From: Flavobacterium sp. CG_23.5
Lineage (GTDB): Bacteria; Bacteroidota; Bacteroidia; Flavobacteriales; Flavobacteriaceae
Length of the DNA: 64,000 nt
NCBI RefSeq assembly: GCF_017875765.1
Contig: NZ_JAGGNA010000001.1
Span: forward strand, 1,949,001 to 2,013,000
Direction: 5' to 3'
Part shown: positions 8,712 to 17,206 of the stretch, in pieces
Position numbering within the stretch: the stretch's first letter is position 1
Layout: each line of letters opens with the position of its first letter
Made by a program: the position numbers and the translations under genes
The notes under the pieces: model-generated
What the model saw: only the letters and a program-made list of their open reading frames with translations
Database searches by the model: none
Told to the model about the DNA's origin: nothing

Positions 8712-10091
8712 ATGAAAAAAATTTATTTATTAGCAGCAATACTGCTTTTATCTTTGAAAGGTTTTTCACAAGGCTCTCCAGATTATGGAGCTGGAATGAA
8801 ATTCAACTTGAACGAGGACGGTTCAAAATACATGCGATTTATAGTATGGAACCAAATATGGTTCCGTTCCAGCCAAATGAACCCTGGAACAATGATTGGA
8901 GGAGAATCAGCTTCAACCGGAACTGATATTGGAAACAGACGTTTGCGTTTTCTCGCGTATTCGCAAATATCAAAAAGATACATGATTGTAACCCATTTTG
9001 GTATAAACAATCAAACCTTTACTAATGGTGGAGCAGCAGGAACTTCCGGAACCGGCGGATACGGTGCTGGCAAAAAACCAGGGCTATTTTTTCATGATGC
9101 CTGGAATGAATACGCATTAGTTTTACCGGAAAAAGACAAAAAATTTAGCTTGTCGCTTGGAGGTGGTTTACATTATTACATGGGACTATCCAGAGAAACA
9201 ATGGCATCTACTTTGAATTTCCTAACCATTGACGCACCTATATTCAACTGGCCATTAATAGAAAACTCCGATCAATTTGCCAGACAAATGGGTTTATTTG
9301 CTAAAGGTAAGTATGGCAAATTAGAATACCGTTTAAGTTACAACAAACCATACGCGACAAACTTAGTTCCTACTAATGTAACTTCGGCTGATAATGCAAT
9401 CGCAGTGGATAATAGCGGCAATACAAAATGGTCTAAAGCCGGTTATTTCGAATATCAATTTTTAGATCAAGAAGCTAATTTATTGCCTTATAAAGTAGGC
9501 AGCTATTTGGGAACTAAAAAAGTATTCAACATTGGTGCTGGTTTTTACACCGCGCCTGACGCAACAAAATCTTCCGTGAACAATGTCATTAGCAAACATA
9601 ACATTAATCTTTTTGCAGCTGATGTTTTCCTTGATTTGCCTATTGGCAAAAAAGAAAATAAAATGGCACTAACCGGATACAGTGTTTTCTATGATTATGA
9701 TTTCGGCCCAAATTATTTACGTAATGTAGCCATTATGAATATTGGTTCTGTCGACCCAAACTTCACAGGAAACAAAGCATTGGCTGGACCTGGAAATGCA
9801 CAAGCTACCATTGGATCAGGAAATATTTGGTACACACAAGCAGGGATTTTATTACCGAGCAAAGTAGCAAAACCTAAAGTACGAATTCAGCCATTTGGAG
9901 CTTTTACTTATAAAAACTTCGACGCTTTGGATAAATCAAGTACCCAATTTGACCTTGGATCTAACTTTTTTCTCGATGGACAACATGCTAAAATCACAGC
10001 TCAATATTCAACTAGACCTGTTTACACTACTCCCTCTAATATCTCTGGATCAAAAGGTGATTTCATAGTTCAACTCCAAATCTATCTTTAA
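8712..10091 (+). CDS. outer-membrane porin
   Basis: A 459-residue protein with a signal peptide ending GFSQG (about residue 20). The mature part shows the alternating strand pattern of a beta-barrel and ends in FIVQLQIYL, a typical final strand. Internal turns are rich in G, N and D (GTSGTGGYGAGKKPG). It lies 23 nt before the MFS carrier and in front of acyl-CoA synthetases, so it probably lets small carboxylates through the outer membrane. The substrate is inferred from context only. Relatives are annotated simply as porin in Flavobacterium. Confidence 0.8.
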   Translation: MKKIYLLAAILLLSLKGFSQGSPDYGAGMKFNLNEDGSKYMRFIVWNQIWFRSSQMNPGTMIGGESASTGTDIGNRRLRFLAYSQISKRYMIVTHFGINNQTFTNGGAAGTSGTGGYGAGKKPGLFFHDAWNEYALVLPEKDKKFSLSLGGGLHYYMGLSRETMASTLNFLTIDAPIFNWPLIENSDQFARQMGLFAKGKYGKLEYRLSYNKPYATNLVPTNVTSADNAIAVDNSGNTKWSKAGYFEYQFLDQEANLLPYKVGSYLGTKKVFNIGAGFYTAPDATKSSVNNVISKHNINLFAADVFLDLPIGKKENKMALTGYSVFYDYDFGPNYLRNVAIMNIGSVDPNFTGNKALAGPGNAQATIGSGNIWYTQAGILLPSKVAKPKVRIQPFGAFTYKNFDALDKSSTQFDLGSNFFLDGQHAKITAQYSTRPVYTTPSNISGSKGDFIVQLQIYL

Positions 10092-10114
10092 TCAATTTTA
10101 AAAAATAACAATAT

Positions 10115-11650
10115 ATGAAAGAAAAATCAACAAAAGGAATTTGGAAAGTTATTTCCGCTTCCTCCATGGGCACAATGATTGAATGGTATGATTTCTACAT
10201 TTTTGGAAGTTTAGCTGTTGTAATTTCAACGAAGTTTTTCCCTTCCGATAATCCTACTGCGGCCTTCTTATCAACCTTAGCAACTTTTGCAGCCGGATTT
10301 GTGGTTCGACCATTTGGCGCTCTTTTCTTTGGAAGATTGGGTGACTTAATAGGAAGAAAATATACGTTCATGGTAACGCTAGTATTGATGGGCGGAGCGA
10401 CTTTCTTAATAGGATGTATCCCGAGTTATGAAACGATAGGATTTATGGCACCTTTGTTAGTCTTGATTCTTCGTTTACTTCAGGGTCTTGCGCTGGGCGG
10501 TGAATACGGTGGCGCAGCGACTTATGTTGCAGAGCATGCACCCGTGGGACAAAGAGGATATTGGACTTCTTGGATTCAAACCACGGCAACTGTTGGATTG
10601 TTTATCTCTTTAATGGTTATTCTAGCAACCAGAAACATTCTTACACCAGAACAATTTGATGCTTGGGGATGGAGAGTGCCGTTTTGGGTTTCGATCATCA
10701 TGGTTGGAGTTTCTTATTTGATTAGAAAAAACATGGATGAATCTCCTGTATTTGCTAAAGCGAAAGCAGAGGGAAAAACCAGTACTAATCCGTTAAAAGA
10801 AAGTTTTGGAAATCGTTACAACTTGAAATTTGTTTTATTGGCTTTATTTGGAGCTACAATGGGACAAGGAGTTGTTTGGTATACTGGCCAATTTTACGCA
10901 ATGAGTTTCATGAAAACAGTTATGTCAATAGACTCTTCTCAAGTAGACACTTTACTGGGAATTGCATTAATTATGGGAACGCCTTTTTTCATTGTTTTTG
11001 GTTGGTTGAGTGATAAAGTGGGAAGAAAATACATTATGATGGGCGGAATGTTACTGGCTATTTTACTATACAGACCTATTTACAAACAAATGTATGAGAC
11101 TACTTCAATAAAAAACAAAACAGAAGTTGTTGCTAATACAAAACTGGTAGCTGAATTAAAGGAGAACAAGAAACAAACTATGGATTCTATCTACACTACA
11201 AACAAAGAGTATAGTGACGGAACCACCTTTCTTGAAGTAAAAACGGTATCTTTAGAGAATGGAACTGCCAAGATTGTAGATGGAAAACCAAAGATTGAAA
11301 CCAAAACAACTATTAATATTAATTGGGATGACAAGTGGACTTTAATATTTTTAATATTCATACAGGTATTATTTGTAACAATGGTTTACGGTCCTATTGC
11401 GGCATTCTTAGTTGAAATGTTTCCTGCAAAAATCAGATATACCTCTATGTCATTGCCTTATCACGTAGGAAACGGAATTTTTGGGGGATTGCTTCCTGCG
11501 ATATCCACCTATTTTGTAACTCATGCCAAAGATGCCGGAGATGCTGAATTTTATCTAGAAGGACTTTGGTATCCAATCGTAATAGCTTCAGTCTGTTTTG
11601 TAATTGGAATGATTTATATTAAGAATAAAGATAAAAACGCTCACATTTAA
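10115..11650 (+). CDS. MFS transporter, metabolite:H+ symporter type
   Basis: A 511-residue protein with about 12 membrane helices. The start MGTMIEWYDFYIFGSLA, the loop GRLGDLIGRKYTF, the second half repeat WLSDKVGRKYIM, and the helix-4 region RLLQGLALGGEYGGAATYVAEHAP are the signatures of the MHS family (ProP, ShiA, KgtP relatives). An unusual hydrophilic insert of about 80 residues (about 323-403) sits between the helix after GRKYIM and the next helix, where the topology predicts a periplasmic loop. The neighbours (porin, sensor with a transporter domain, acs) suggest uptake of acetate, propionate or another small acid. Confidence 0.88.
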   Translation: MKEKSTKGIWKVISASSMGTMIEWYDFYIFGSLAVVISTKFFPSDNPTAAFLSTLATFAAGFVVRPFGALFFGRLGDLIGRKYTFMVTLVLMGGATFLIGCIPSYETIGFMAPLLVLILRLLQGLALGGEYGGAATYVAEHAPVGQRGYWTSWIQTTATVGLFISLMVILATRNILTPEQFDAWGWRVPFWVSIIMVGVSYLIRKNMDESPVFAKAKAEGKTSTNPLKESFGNRYNLKFVLLALFGATMGQGVVWYTGQFYAMSFMKTVMSIDSSQVDTLLGIALIMGTPFFIVFGWLSDKVGRKYIMMGGMLLAILLYRPIYKQMYETTSIKNKTEVVANTKLVAELKENKKQTMDSIYTTNKEYSDGTTFLEVKTVSLENGTAKIVDGKPKIETKTTININWDDKWTLIFLIFIQVLFVTMVYGPIAAFLVEMFPAKIRYTSMSLPYHVGNGIFGGLLPAISTYFVTHAKDAGDAEFYLEGLWYPIVIASVCFVIGMIYIKNKDKNAHI

Positions 11651-11663
11651 AAAAAACACAGCT

Positions 11664-11888
11664 ATGAATCAGATAAAAAGAGCTTTAGGATTGGTTTGGA
11701 TCGCCTTAGCAATTGCAGCAGCCTATTTTTGCATCTTCACTTTTGGACTACCAAAATTTATGTCGGGCAAACAAGACGATTTAGTCTTTGGAATTATCAT
11801 CCTTTTTATACTTACTCCTTTAATCGTTTTAGGATTAGGAACCTTTGGTTATTATTCCTTAATGGGTGATTACGATGAAAAAAAATAA
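11664..11888 (+). CDS. small two-helix membrane protein (DUF6814-like)
   Basis: A 74-residue protein starting MNQIKRALGLVWIALAI, with two hydrophobic helices (about 8-28 and 41-66) joined by a short charged loop containing the motif PKFMSGKQDD. Proteins like this recur beside MFS carriers in Flavobacteria and are catalogued, as far as I recall, as DUF6814. It begins 13 nt after the MFS gene, so it is probably an accessory or stability subunit of that carrier. Function unproven. Confidence 0.75.
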   Translation: MNQIKRALGLVWIALAIAAAYFCIFTFGLPKFMSGKQDDLVFGIIILFILTPLIVLGLGTFGYYSLMGDYDEKK

Positions 11889-11955
11889 TGCTTAATTAAA
11901 TTTTATAATACGCAATCTCTACATTTATTTGTAGGGATTGCTTATTTCTATTTCG

Positions 11956-12150
11956 ATGAAAAAAAGACACGAACAAAAGTTGGTTATACTTTCAATGCTA
12001 ATGCTATTAGCTTTGAACATACCACTTTTGCTTTTATTTGACAGTTCTAAACCACTTTTTGGATTACCAATAGTGTACATCTACATTTTCTCGGCATGGT
12101 TGTTTTCAATTGCCATCTCCTACCTAATCATAAAAAGATATTATGAGTAG
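11956..12150 (+). CDS. small membrane protein, DUF3311-like partner of the symporter-type sensor
   Basis: An upstream ATG lies at 11938, but MKKRHEQKLVILSMLML from 11956 looks the more natural start (64 residues). It has two hydrophobic helices (about 8-29 and 38-58) and ends in the basic tail KRYYE. Small two-helix proteins of this size often precede sodium:solute symporter genes (DUF3311/YhdT type). Here the gene overlaps by 8 nt the start of a kinase whose N-terminal half is such a symporter. A helper subunit for that domain is inferred. Confidence 0.65.
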   Translation: MKKRHEQKLVILSMLMLLALNIPLLLLFDSSKPLFGLPIVYIYIFSAWLFSIAISYLIIKRYYE

Positions 12151-14848
12151 CATAGGACTTTTATTGATTTTAGGACTTTATGTGTCCATTCTTTTTTACA
12201 TCGCCTATTGGGCCGAAAAAAGAAGCCATTCAAAATGGACGAATAACCCTTACGTTTATTCCTTTTCGTTAGCGGTATATTGCACTGCTTGGACTTACTA
12301 TGGAAGCATCGGTGTGGCAGCGAACTCAGGTTTAAGCTACTTACCTATTTATTTAGGGCCAATAATAATTATCCCCACTTGGATGATTATCCTCAAGAGA
12401 ATTATCCGAATTTCGAGAGTAAATAAAATTTCCAGTATTGCCGATTTTATTTCTTTACGATACGGAAACAGTAGATTCCTTGGCGCGTTGGTTACCATGA
12501 TTTGCATTTTTGGAATCGTTCCCTACATCGCTTTACAATTAAAATCGATTTCAGATACTTTTCATATTGTTACCAAAACCCAATCGAGTGACAATATCTT
12601 TACGGATACCACCACTTATGTTTGCCTTGCTTTGGCTTTATTTGCCTCTTATTACGGAACAAAATATGTTGATGCTTCCGAAAAAAGACGCGGAATTGTA
12701 ACAGCGGTGGCAATGGAATCCATCTTGAAATTAGTTTTCTTTTTAATCATTGGAATATACGTGACCTATTTTGTTTACGATGGTTTTGGAGACATTTACA
12801 CCAAAGCTTCTGTTCTTGAAAATTTCGACAAGAAGAATTCCATCGGAGATTTAACGGGCGCAATCAATTGGTTTTTCCTCTGCATTTTGTCAATGTTTGC
12901 TATTTTTCTTTTACCAAGACAGTTTCACACTGCCATCGTTGAAAACAATAAAGAAACTCATATTCGAACAGCGATGTGGCTTTTTCCATTGTATTTATTG
13001 CTGTTCAATATTTTTGTATTCCCAATTGCATGGGGAGGAAATATTCTTTTTCAGGGAAAGGGATTCAATTCTGACACCTATTCATTATTGATTCCTCAAT
13101 TTTTCAACAATAACTTCTTGACCGTTTTAGTATTTCTCGGAGGATTTTCTGCCGCCATATCAATGATTATTGTTTCCTCGATTGCTTTGGCGACTATGCT
13201 CAGTAACAACCTGTTAATTCCTTATGGTTTCGTGGGTTCTTTGGAAAATAAATCACCCGAAAAAAACCGTAAAAGAATCGTTAACAGTCGGAAAATAGGT
13301 ATTTTTTCACTCATTATTTTGGCGTATGCCATCTACCGCATTTTCATTTTAGATTATTCATTGGTTTCCATCGGCTTAGTTTCTTTTGTTGTGATTGCGC
13401 AATTGGCACCTTCCTTTTTTGGAGCATTGTTTTGGAGAAGAGGTTCAAAAAAAGGAGCAATAACGGGAATTATCATTGGTTTTTTAATTTGTTTTTACAC
13501 CTTATTAATGCCCTATGCTATAGGACTTACAAAATCATCCAGCCTCTTTATTCAGGAAGGTCCTTGGGGAATTGCATTGCTCAAACCCTTTCAGCTTTTT
13601 GGATTGGATTATTTAGAACCTATTCCGCAAGCTGTTTTTTGGAGTTTGTTTTTTAATATAATCAGTTATGCTGCAATTTCTGTAAGTTTCAGTGGAAATT
13701 ATAGAGAACGCAATTACGCCGAAATGTTCGTGGATATTGACAAATACATTACCAATCACGAAAATGCATTTGTATGGAAAGGAACCGCATATATATCCGA
13801 TATTCAAAAAGTTTTACAACGATTTCTTGGCGAAGAAAGAACCAAAAGGGCGTTGGCGATTTTCAATTTGAAATACAACATTGACAAAAACATCACCACT
13901 GCCGATGCTCGATTTATAAAATTTGCCGAGAATTTATTGACTGGACATATTGGTACGGCTTCCGCCAAAATCTTAATATCAAGTGTAGTAAAAGAAGACA
14001 AAATCAGCCTGACAGAAGTTCTGCGAATTCTCGAAGAATCCAAAGAAAACATCATCATTAACAAGAAACTGACAGACACTTCCAATGAATTAAAAAAAAT
14101 ATCGACCCAACTAAAAAATGCCAATCAGGAATTGGTTAATAAAGACATTCAAAAAGACGAATTTCTCGACACGGTTACTCATGAATTGCGAACACCAATA
14201 ACCGCCATCCGTGCAGCAAGCGAAATCCTGCATGACGACGATGATATTCCAGAAGAATTGAGAAAACAGTTTTTACAAAACATCATCTCCGAATCGGATA
14301 GATTGAATCGCTTAATTGACAAAATTCTCGATTTGGAGAAATTCGAAACAGGGAAACAAAAAATTTATCTTTCTAAAAACAACATTTCAAAAACCATAAA
14401 AAACACTTTGGCTTCATTGAAACAATTGATTAAAAACAAAAACATAAGTGTTGAATTCGATGAGTCTTCCAAAGAAATAAAAGCATTTTATGATGAGGAA
14501 CGCATCATTCAAGTTATTCATAATTTATTGTCCAATGCCATAAAATTCTGTTCAGAAACAGAAGGAAAAATTACTATTGCGATATTGAAAAAAAAGGAGG
14601 TTGTAGAAGTCCATATTCACAATAATGGTAAAGGAATTAAGGAAGAAGATTTTGAAGCCATTTTTGATAAATTCTATCAATCACGAAATCAAAATGTAAA
14701 AAAACCAATTGGAAGCGGTTTAGGATTGGCCATTTGCAAGTCAATTATAGAACATCATAAAGGAAACATTTGGGCTGAAAATACGAAAGGCAATGGAGCC
14801 ACATTTATTTTCACATTACCCAATTATAATACTACTGAAAATCATTAA
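12143..14848 (+). CDS. CbrA-like hybrid: sodium:solute symporter domain fused to a sensor histidine kinase
   Basis: A 901-residue protein. About residues 1-510 form a 13-helix SSS-family transporter domain (KISSIADFISLRYGNSRFLG, later FWRRGSKKGAITGIIIGF). A linker with coiled-coil character (about 640-670, LKKISTQLKNANQELV) leads to the HisKA box FLDTVTHELRTP with the phosphoacceptor near H680. A HATPase domain follows, with the N box NLLSNAIKF (about 792) and the G box GSGLGLAIC (about 857). The architecture matches CbrA of Pseudomonas and CrbS of Vibrio/Pseudomonas, where CrbS controls acs. The nearby acs gene fits a CrbS-like acetate sensor. Whether the SSS part transports or only senses is open. 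Confidence 0.9.
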   Translation: MSSIGLLLILGLYVSILFYIAYWAEKRSHSKWTNNPYVYSFSLAVYCTAWTYYGSIGVAANSGLSYLPIYLGPIIIIPTWMIILKRIIRISRVNKISSIADFISLRYGNSRFLGALVTMICIFGIVPYIALQLKSISDTFHIVTKTQSSDNIFTDTTTYVCLALALFASYYGTKYVDASEKRRGIVTAVAMESILKLVFFLIIGIYVTYFVYDGFGDIYTKASVLENFDKKNSIGDLTGAINWFFLCILSMFAIFLLPRQFHTAIVENNKETHIRTAMWLFPLYLLLFNIFVFPIAWGGNILFQGKGFNSDTYSLLIPQFFNNNFLTVLVFLGGFSAAISMIIVSSIALATMLSNNLLIPYGFVGSLENKSPEKNRKRIVNSRKIGIFSLIILAYAIYRIFILDYSLVSIGLVSFVVIAQLAPSFFGALFWRRGSKKGAITGIIIGFLICFYTLLMPYAIGLTKSSSLFIQEGPWGIALLKPFQLFGLDYLEPIPQAVFWSLFFNIISYAAISVSFSGNYRERNYAEMFVDIDKYITNHENAFVWKGTAYISDIQKVLQRFLGEERTKRALAIFNLKYNIDKNITTADARFIKFAENLLTGHIGTASAKILISSVVKEDKISLTEVLRILEESKENIIINKKLTDTSNELKKISTQLKNANQELVNKDIQKDEFLDTVTHELRTPITAIRAASEILHDDDDIPEELRKQFLQNIISESDRLNRLIDKILDLEKFETGKQKIYLSKNNISKTIKNTLASLKQLIKNKNISVEFDESSKEIKAFYDEERIIQVIHNLLSNAIKFCSETEGKITIAILKKKEVVEVHIHNNGKGIKEEDFEAIFDKFYQSRNQNVKKPIGSGLGLAICKSIIEHHKGNIWAENTKGNGATFIFTLPNYNTTENH

Positions 14849-14852
14849 AAAG

Positions 14853-15212
14853 ATGAAAAAAATTTTAATTGTAGATGACGAACCAAATATTGTTATGTCA
14901 CTTGAGTACACATTCAAAAAGAACAATTTCGAAGTTTTCATAGCTCGTGACGGACAAGAAGCATTAGATATCTTGAAAAAACAACTTCCGGACGTTATTA
15001 TTCTCGATGTAATGATGCCGATGGTTGACGGTTTTGCCACATTGGCACAAATTAAAAAAGACGAAAGGTTGCAACATTGCAAAGTAATTTTCCTTTCGGC
15101 AAAAAACAAAGAAAAAGACATTGAGAAAGGACTTTCTCTAGGTGCTAATTTATATGTAGTCAAGCCCTTTTCGGTCAAGAAATTAGTCGAGCAGGTACAA
15201 GAATTAATCTAA
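14853..15212 (+). CDS. stand-alone response regulator receiver
   Basis: The start is placed at 14853 (MKKILIVDDEPN); an in-frame upstream ATG at 14793 lies inside the kinase gene and would add an unlikely 20 residues. At 119 residues it is a receiver and nothing else: acidic pocket D8/D9, phosphoacceptor D52 in ILDVMMP, S82 and K104 in VVKPF are all present. It lacks any DNA-binding or enzymatic output domain, unlike CbrB or CrbR, which carry output domains. It begins 4 nt after the kinase stop. It must act on another protein or on transcription indirectly. Confidence 0.93.
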   Translation: MKKILIVDDEPNIVMSLEYTFKKNNFEVFIARDGQEALDILKKQLPDVIILDVMMPMVDGFATLAQIKKDERLQHCKVIFLSAKNKEKDIEKGLSLGANLYVVKPFSVKKLVEQVQELI

Positions 15213-15279
15213 GAAATTAGATTTTTAGTTATTCAATTTTAGCATTAGAACAAAGAAATTTAACTACAACAACATACAA

Positions 15280-17181
15280 ATGAACTACACCGAATTTTAC
15301 AATAAAAGTATTAACGAGCCCGAAGCTTTTTGGACAGAACAAGCTAATGCGATCGAATGGTATAATAAACCAGAAGTTACCTTGTCCACGGATGAAAATG
15401 GATATCCACTCTGGTACAAAGATGGAGAATTGAATGTTTGTTATTTGGCTTTAGACAAGCATATTCAAGATGGTTTTGGAGACCAAGTGGCTCTTATTTA
15501 TGATTCTCCAGTAACGCAAACCATAAAAAAATATACATTCTCTGAAGTAAAAACCGAAGTAGCAAAACTCGCCGGAGGAATGCTCTCACTAGGTTTAAAA
15601 AAAGGACACACTGCAATTATTTATATGCCAATGATTCCACAAGCCGCGTTTGCTATGCTCGCTTGTGCTAGGATCGGCGTGACACATTCTGTAGTTTTTG
15701 GAGGATTTGCACCACATGAATTGGCCATTCGAATTGACGATTGTAAACCTAGGGCGATAATAACTGCTTCTTCAGGAATTGAAATTGATCGCTTAATTGC
15801 TTATAAACCATTGGTGGACGAAGCAATTGAACTGGCTTCACACAAACCAAAAAAAGTTATTGTTTTCAACAGAAAACTAGGAGCAAGAGTACCGTTTAAA
15901 AAATATGATGTTGATTATGATTCTTTGGTTTACGGATCGGAAGAAACGCCTTGTGTACCCGTGAGTGCAACACATCCTTTATACATACTCCACACATCAG
16001 GAACAACGGGAAAACCAAAAGGAATTGTACGAGATACCGGAGGTTATGCCGTTGCGCTTAAATTTTCGATGCAGTATATTTATGGTGTAAAAGAAAATGA
16101 AGTTTTTTGGGCAGCTTCGGATGTGGGCTGGGTGGTTGGACATAGTTTTATTGTTTATGGTCCATTAATCAATAGAAACACCACCATCATTTTTGAAGGA
16201 AAACCAATCAAAACTCCTGATGCCAGTACTTTTTGGAGAATAATTGACGAGCACAAAGTGAACACCATGTTCACCGCGCCAACAGCGATTCGCGCCATAA
16301 AAAAAGAAGACCCTAACGGAGATTTTATAAAACAATATGATTTGAGTTCGTTGAAAACTCAATTTTTGGCAGGAGAACGTTGTGATGTTGCCACCTTAGA
16401 ATGGTATTTAGAACACATTCCTGTTCCGGCAATTGATCATTGGTGGCAAACAGAATCTGGTTGGCCAATGATTGCCAATATGATGGGCGTTGAATATTTA
16501 CCTATAAAACCAGGATCAGTAGGAAAAGCAGTTTGTGGCTTTGACATCAAAATCTTTGGCGAAGACGGCACTGAATTAGGACCAAATGAAGAAGGGTATG
16601 TCGTGCTAAAATTACCGTTGCCTCCCGGAACATTAATGGATTTATGGAATGACAATCCCCGATTTAAAGCGGGTTATTTAAATAAATTCCCAGGTTATTA
16701 TTTCTCTGGAGATGGAGGATTTAAAGATGAAGAAGATTATATTTTTATTACCGGCAGAGTGGACGACGTGATTAATGTTGCCGGACATAGGCTTTCGACA
16801 GCCGAAATGGAAGAAATTGTTGCTTCCCATCATTCAGTTGCGGAATGTGCAGTAATTGGAATAAATGATGCTTTGAAAGGTCAAACTCCGTTGGCTTTGG
16901 TGGTAACCAAATTAGATGATGCCATAGAACATTTTCAATTAGAACAGGAGATTATAAAATTAGTTCGTCAACAAATTGGCGCTGTTGCTTCATTGAGAAA
17001 TGTAGTAATTGTGGAACGATTGCCTAAGACTCGCTCGGGTAAAACCCTCAGAAAACTAATGCGCAGCATTGCAGATGGGGAAACCTTCCAAATCCCATCC
17101 ACAATTGACGACGAAACCATTGTTGGCGAAATTGACACCGTATTAAAAAAATATGAAATTGGAATCTACAATAAAAATTAA
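15280..17181 (+). CDS. acyl-CoA synthetase, propionyl-CoA synthetase (PrpE)-like
   Basis: A 633-residue ANL-superfamily enzyme making acyl-CoA from a short acid, ATP and CoA. It has the N-terminal ACS cap (about 1-60), the A3 loop TSGTTGKPKG, the motif WWQTESGWPM, the hinge YFSGDGG...TGRVDDVINVAGHRLS, and the catalytic C-terminal lysine in TRSGKTLRK (about residue 588). The sequence WWQTESGW instead of WWQTETGG, and VRDTGGY after the A3 loop, point to the PrpE-type branch rather than strict acetate. It is followed 25 nt later by acs in the same direction. Propionate preference is inferred. Confidence 0.85.
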   Translation: MNYTEFYNKSINEPEAFWTEQANAIEWYNKPEVTLSTDENGYPLWYKDGELNVCYLALDKHIQDGFGDQVALIYDSPVTQTIKKYTFSEVKTEVAKLAGGMLSLGLKKGHTAIIYMPMIPQAAFAMLACARIGVTHSVVFGGFAPHELAIRIDDCKPRAIITASSGIEIDRLIAYKPLVDEAIELASHKPKKVIVFNRKLGARVPFKKYDVDYDSLVYGSEETPCVPVSATHPLYILHTSGTTGKPKGIVRDTGGYAVALKFSMQYIYGVKENEVFWAASDVGWVVGHSFIVYGPLINRNTTIIFEGKPIKTPDASTFWRIIDEHKVNTMFTAPTAIRAIKKEDPNGDFIKQYDLSSLKTQFLAGERCDVATLEWYLEHIPVPAIDHWWQTESGWPMIANMMGVEYLPIKPGSVGKAVCGFDIKIFGEDGTELGPNEEGYVVLKLPLPPGTLMDLWNDNPRFKAGYLNKFPGYYFSGDGGFKDEEDYIFITGRVDDVINVAGHRLSTAEMEEIVASHHSVAECAVIGINDALKGQTPLALVVTKLDDAIEHFQLEQEIIKLVRQQIGAVASLRNVVIVERLPKTRSGKTLRKLMRSIADGETFQIPSTIDDETIVGEIDTVLKKYEIGIYNKN

Positions 17182-17206
17182 AAATAACTAAATATATACA
17201 TACAAT

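Noticed and set aside
14793..15212. Longer start at 14793 for the receiver protein
   Set aside because: It lies inside the kinase gene and adds residues not found in receivers. The ATG at 14853 begins directly with MKKILIVDDE.
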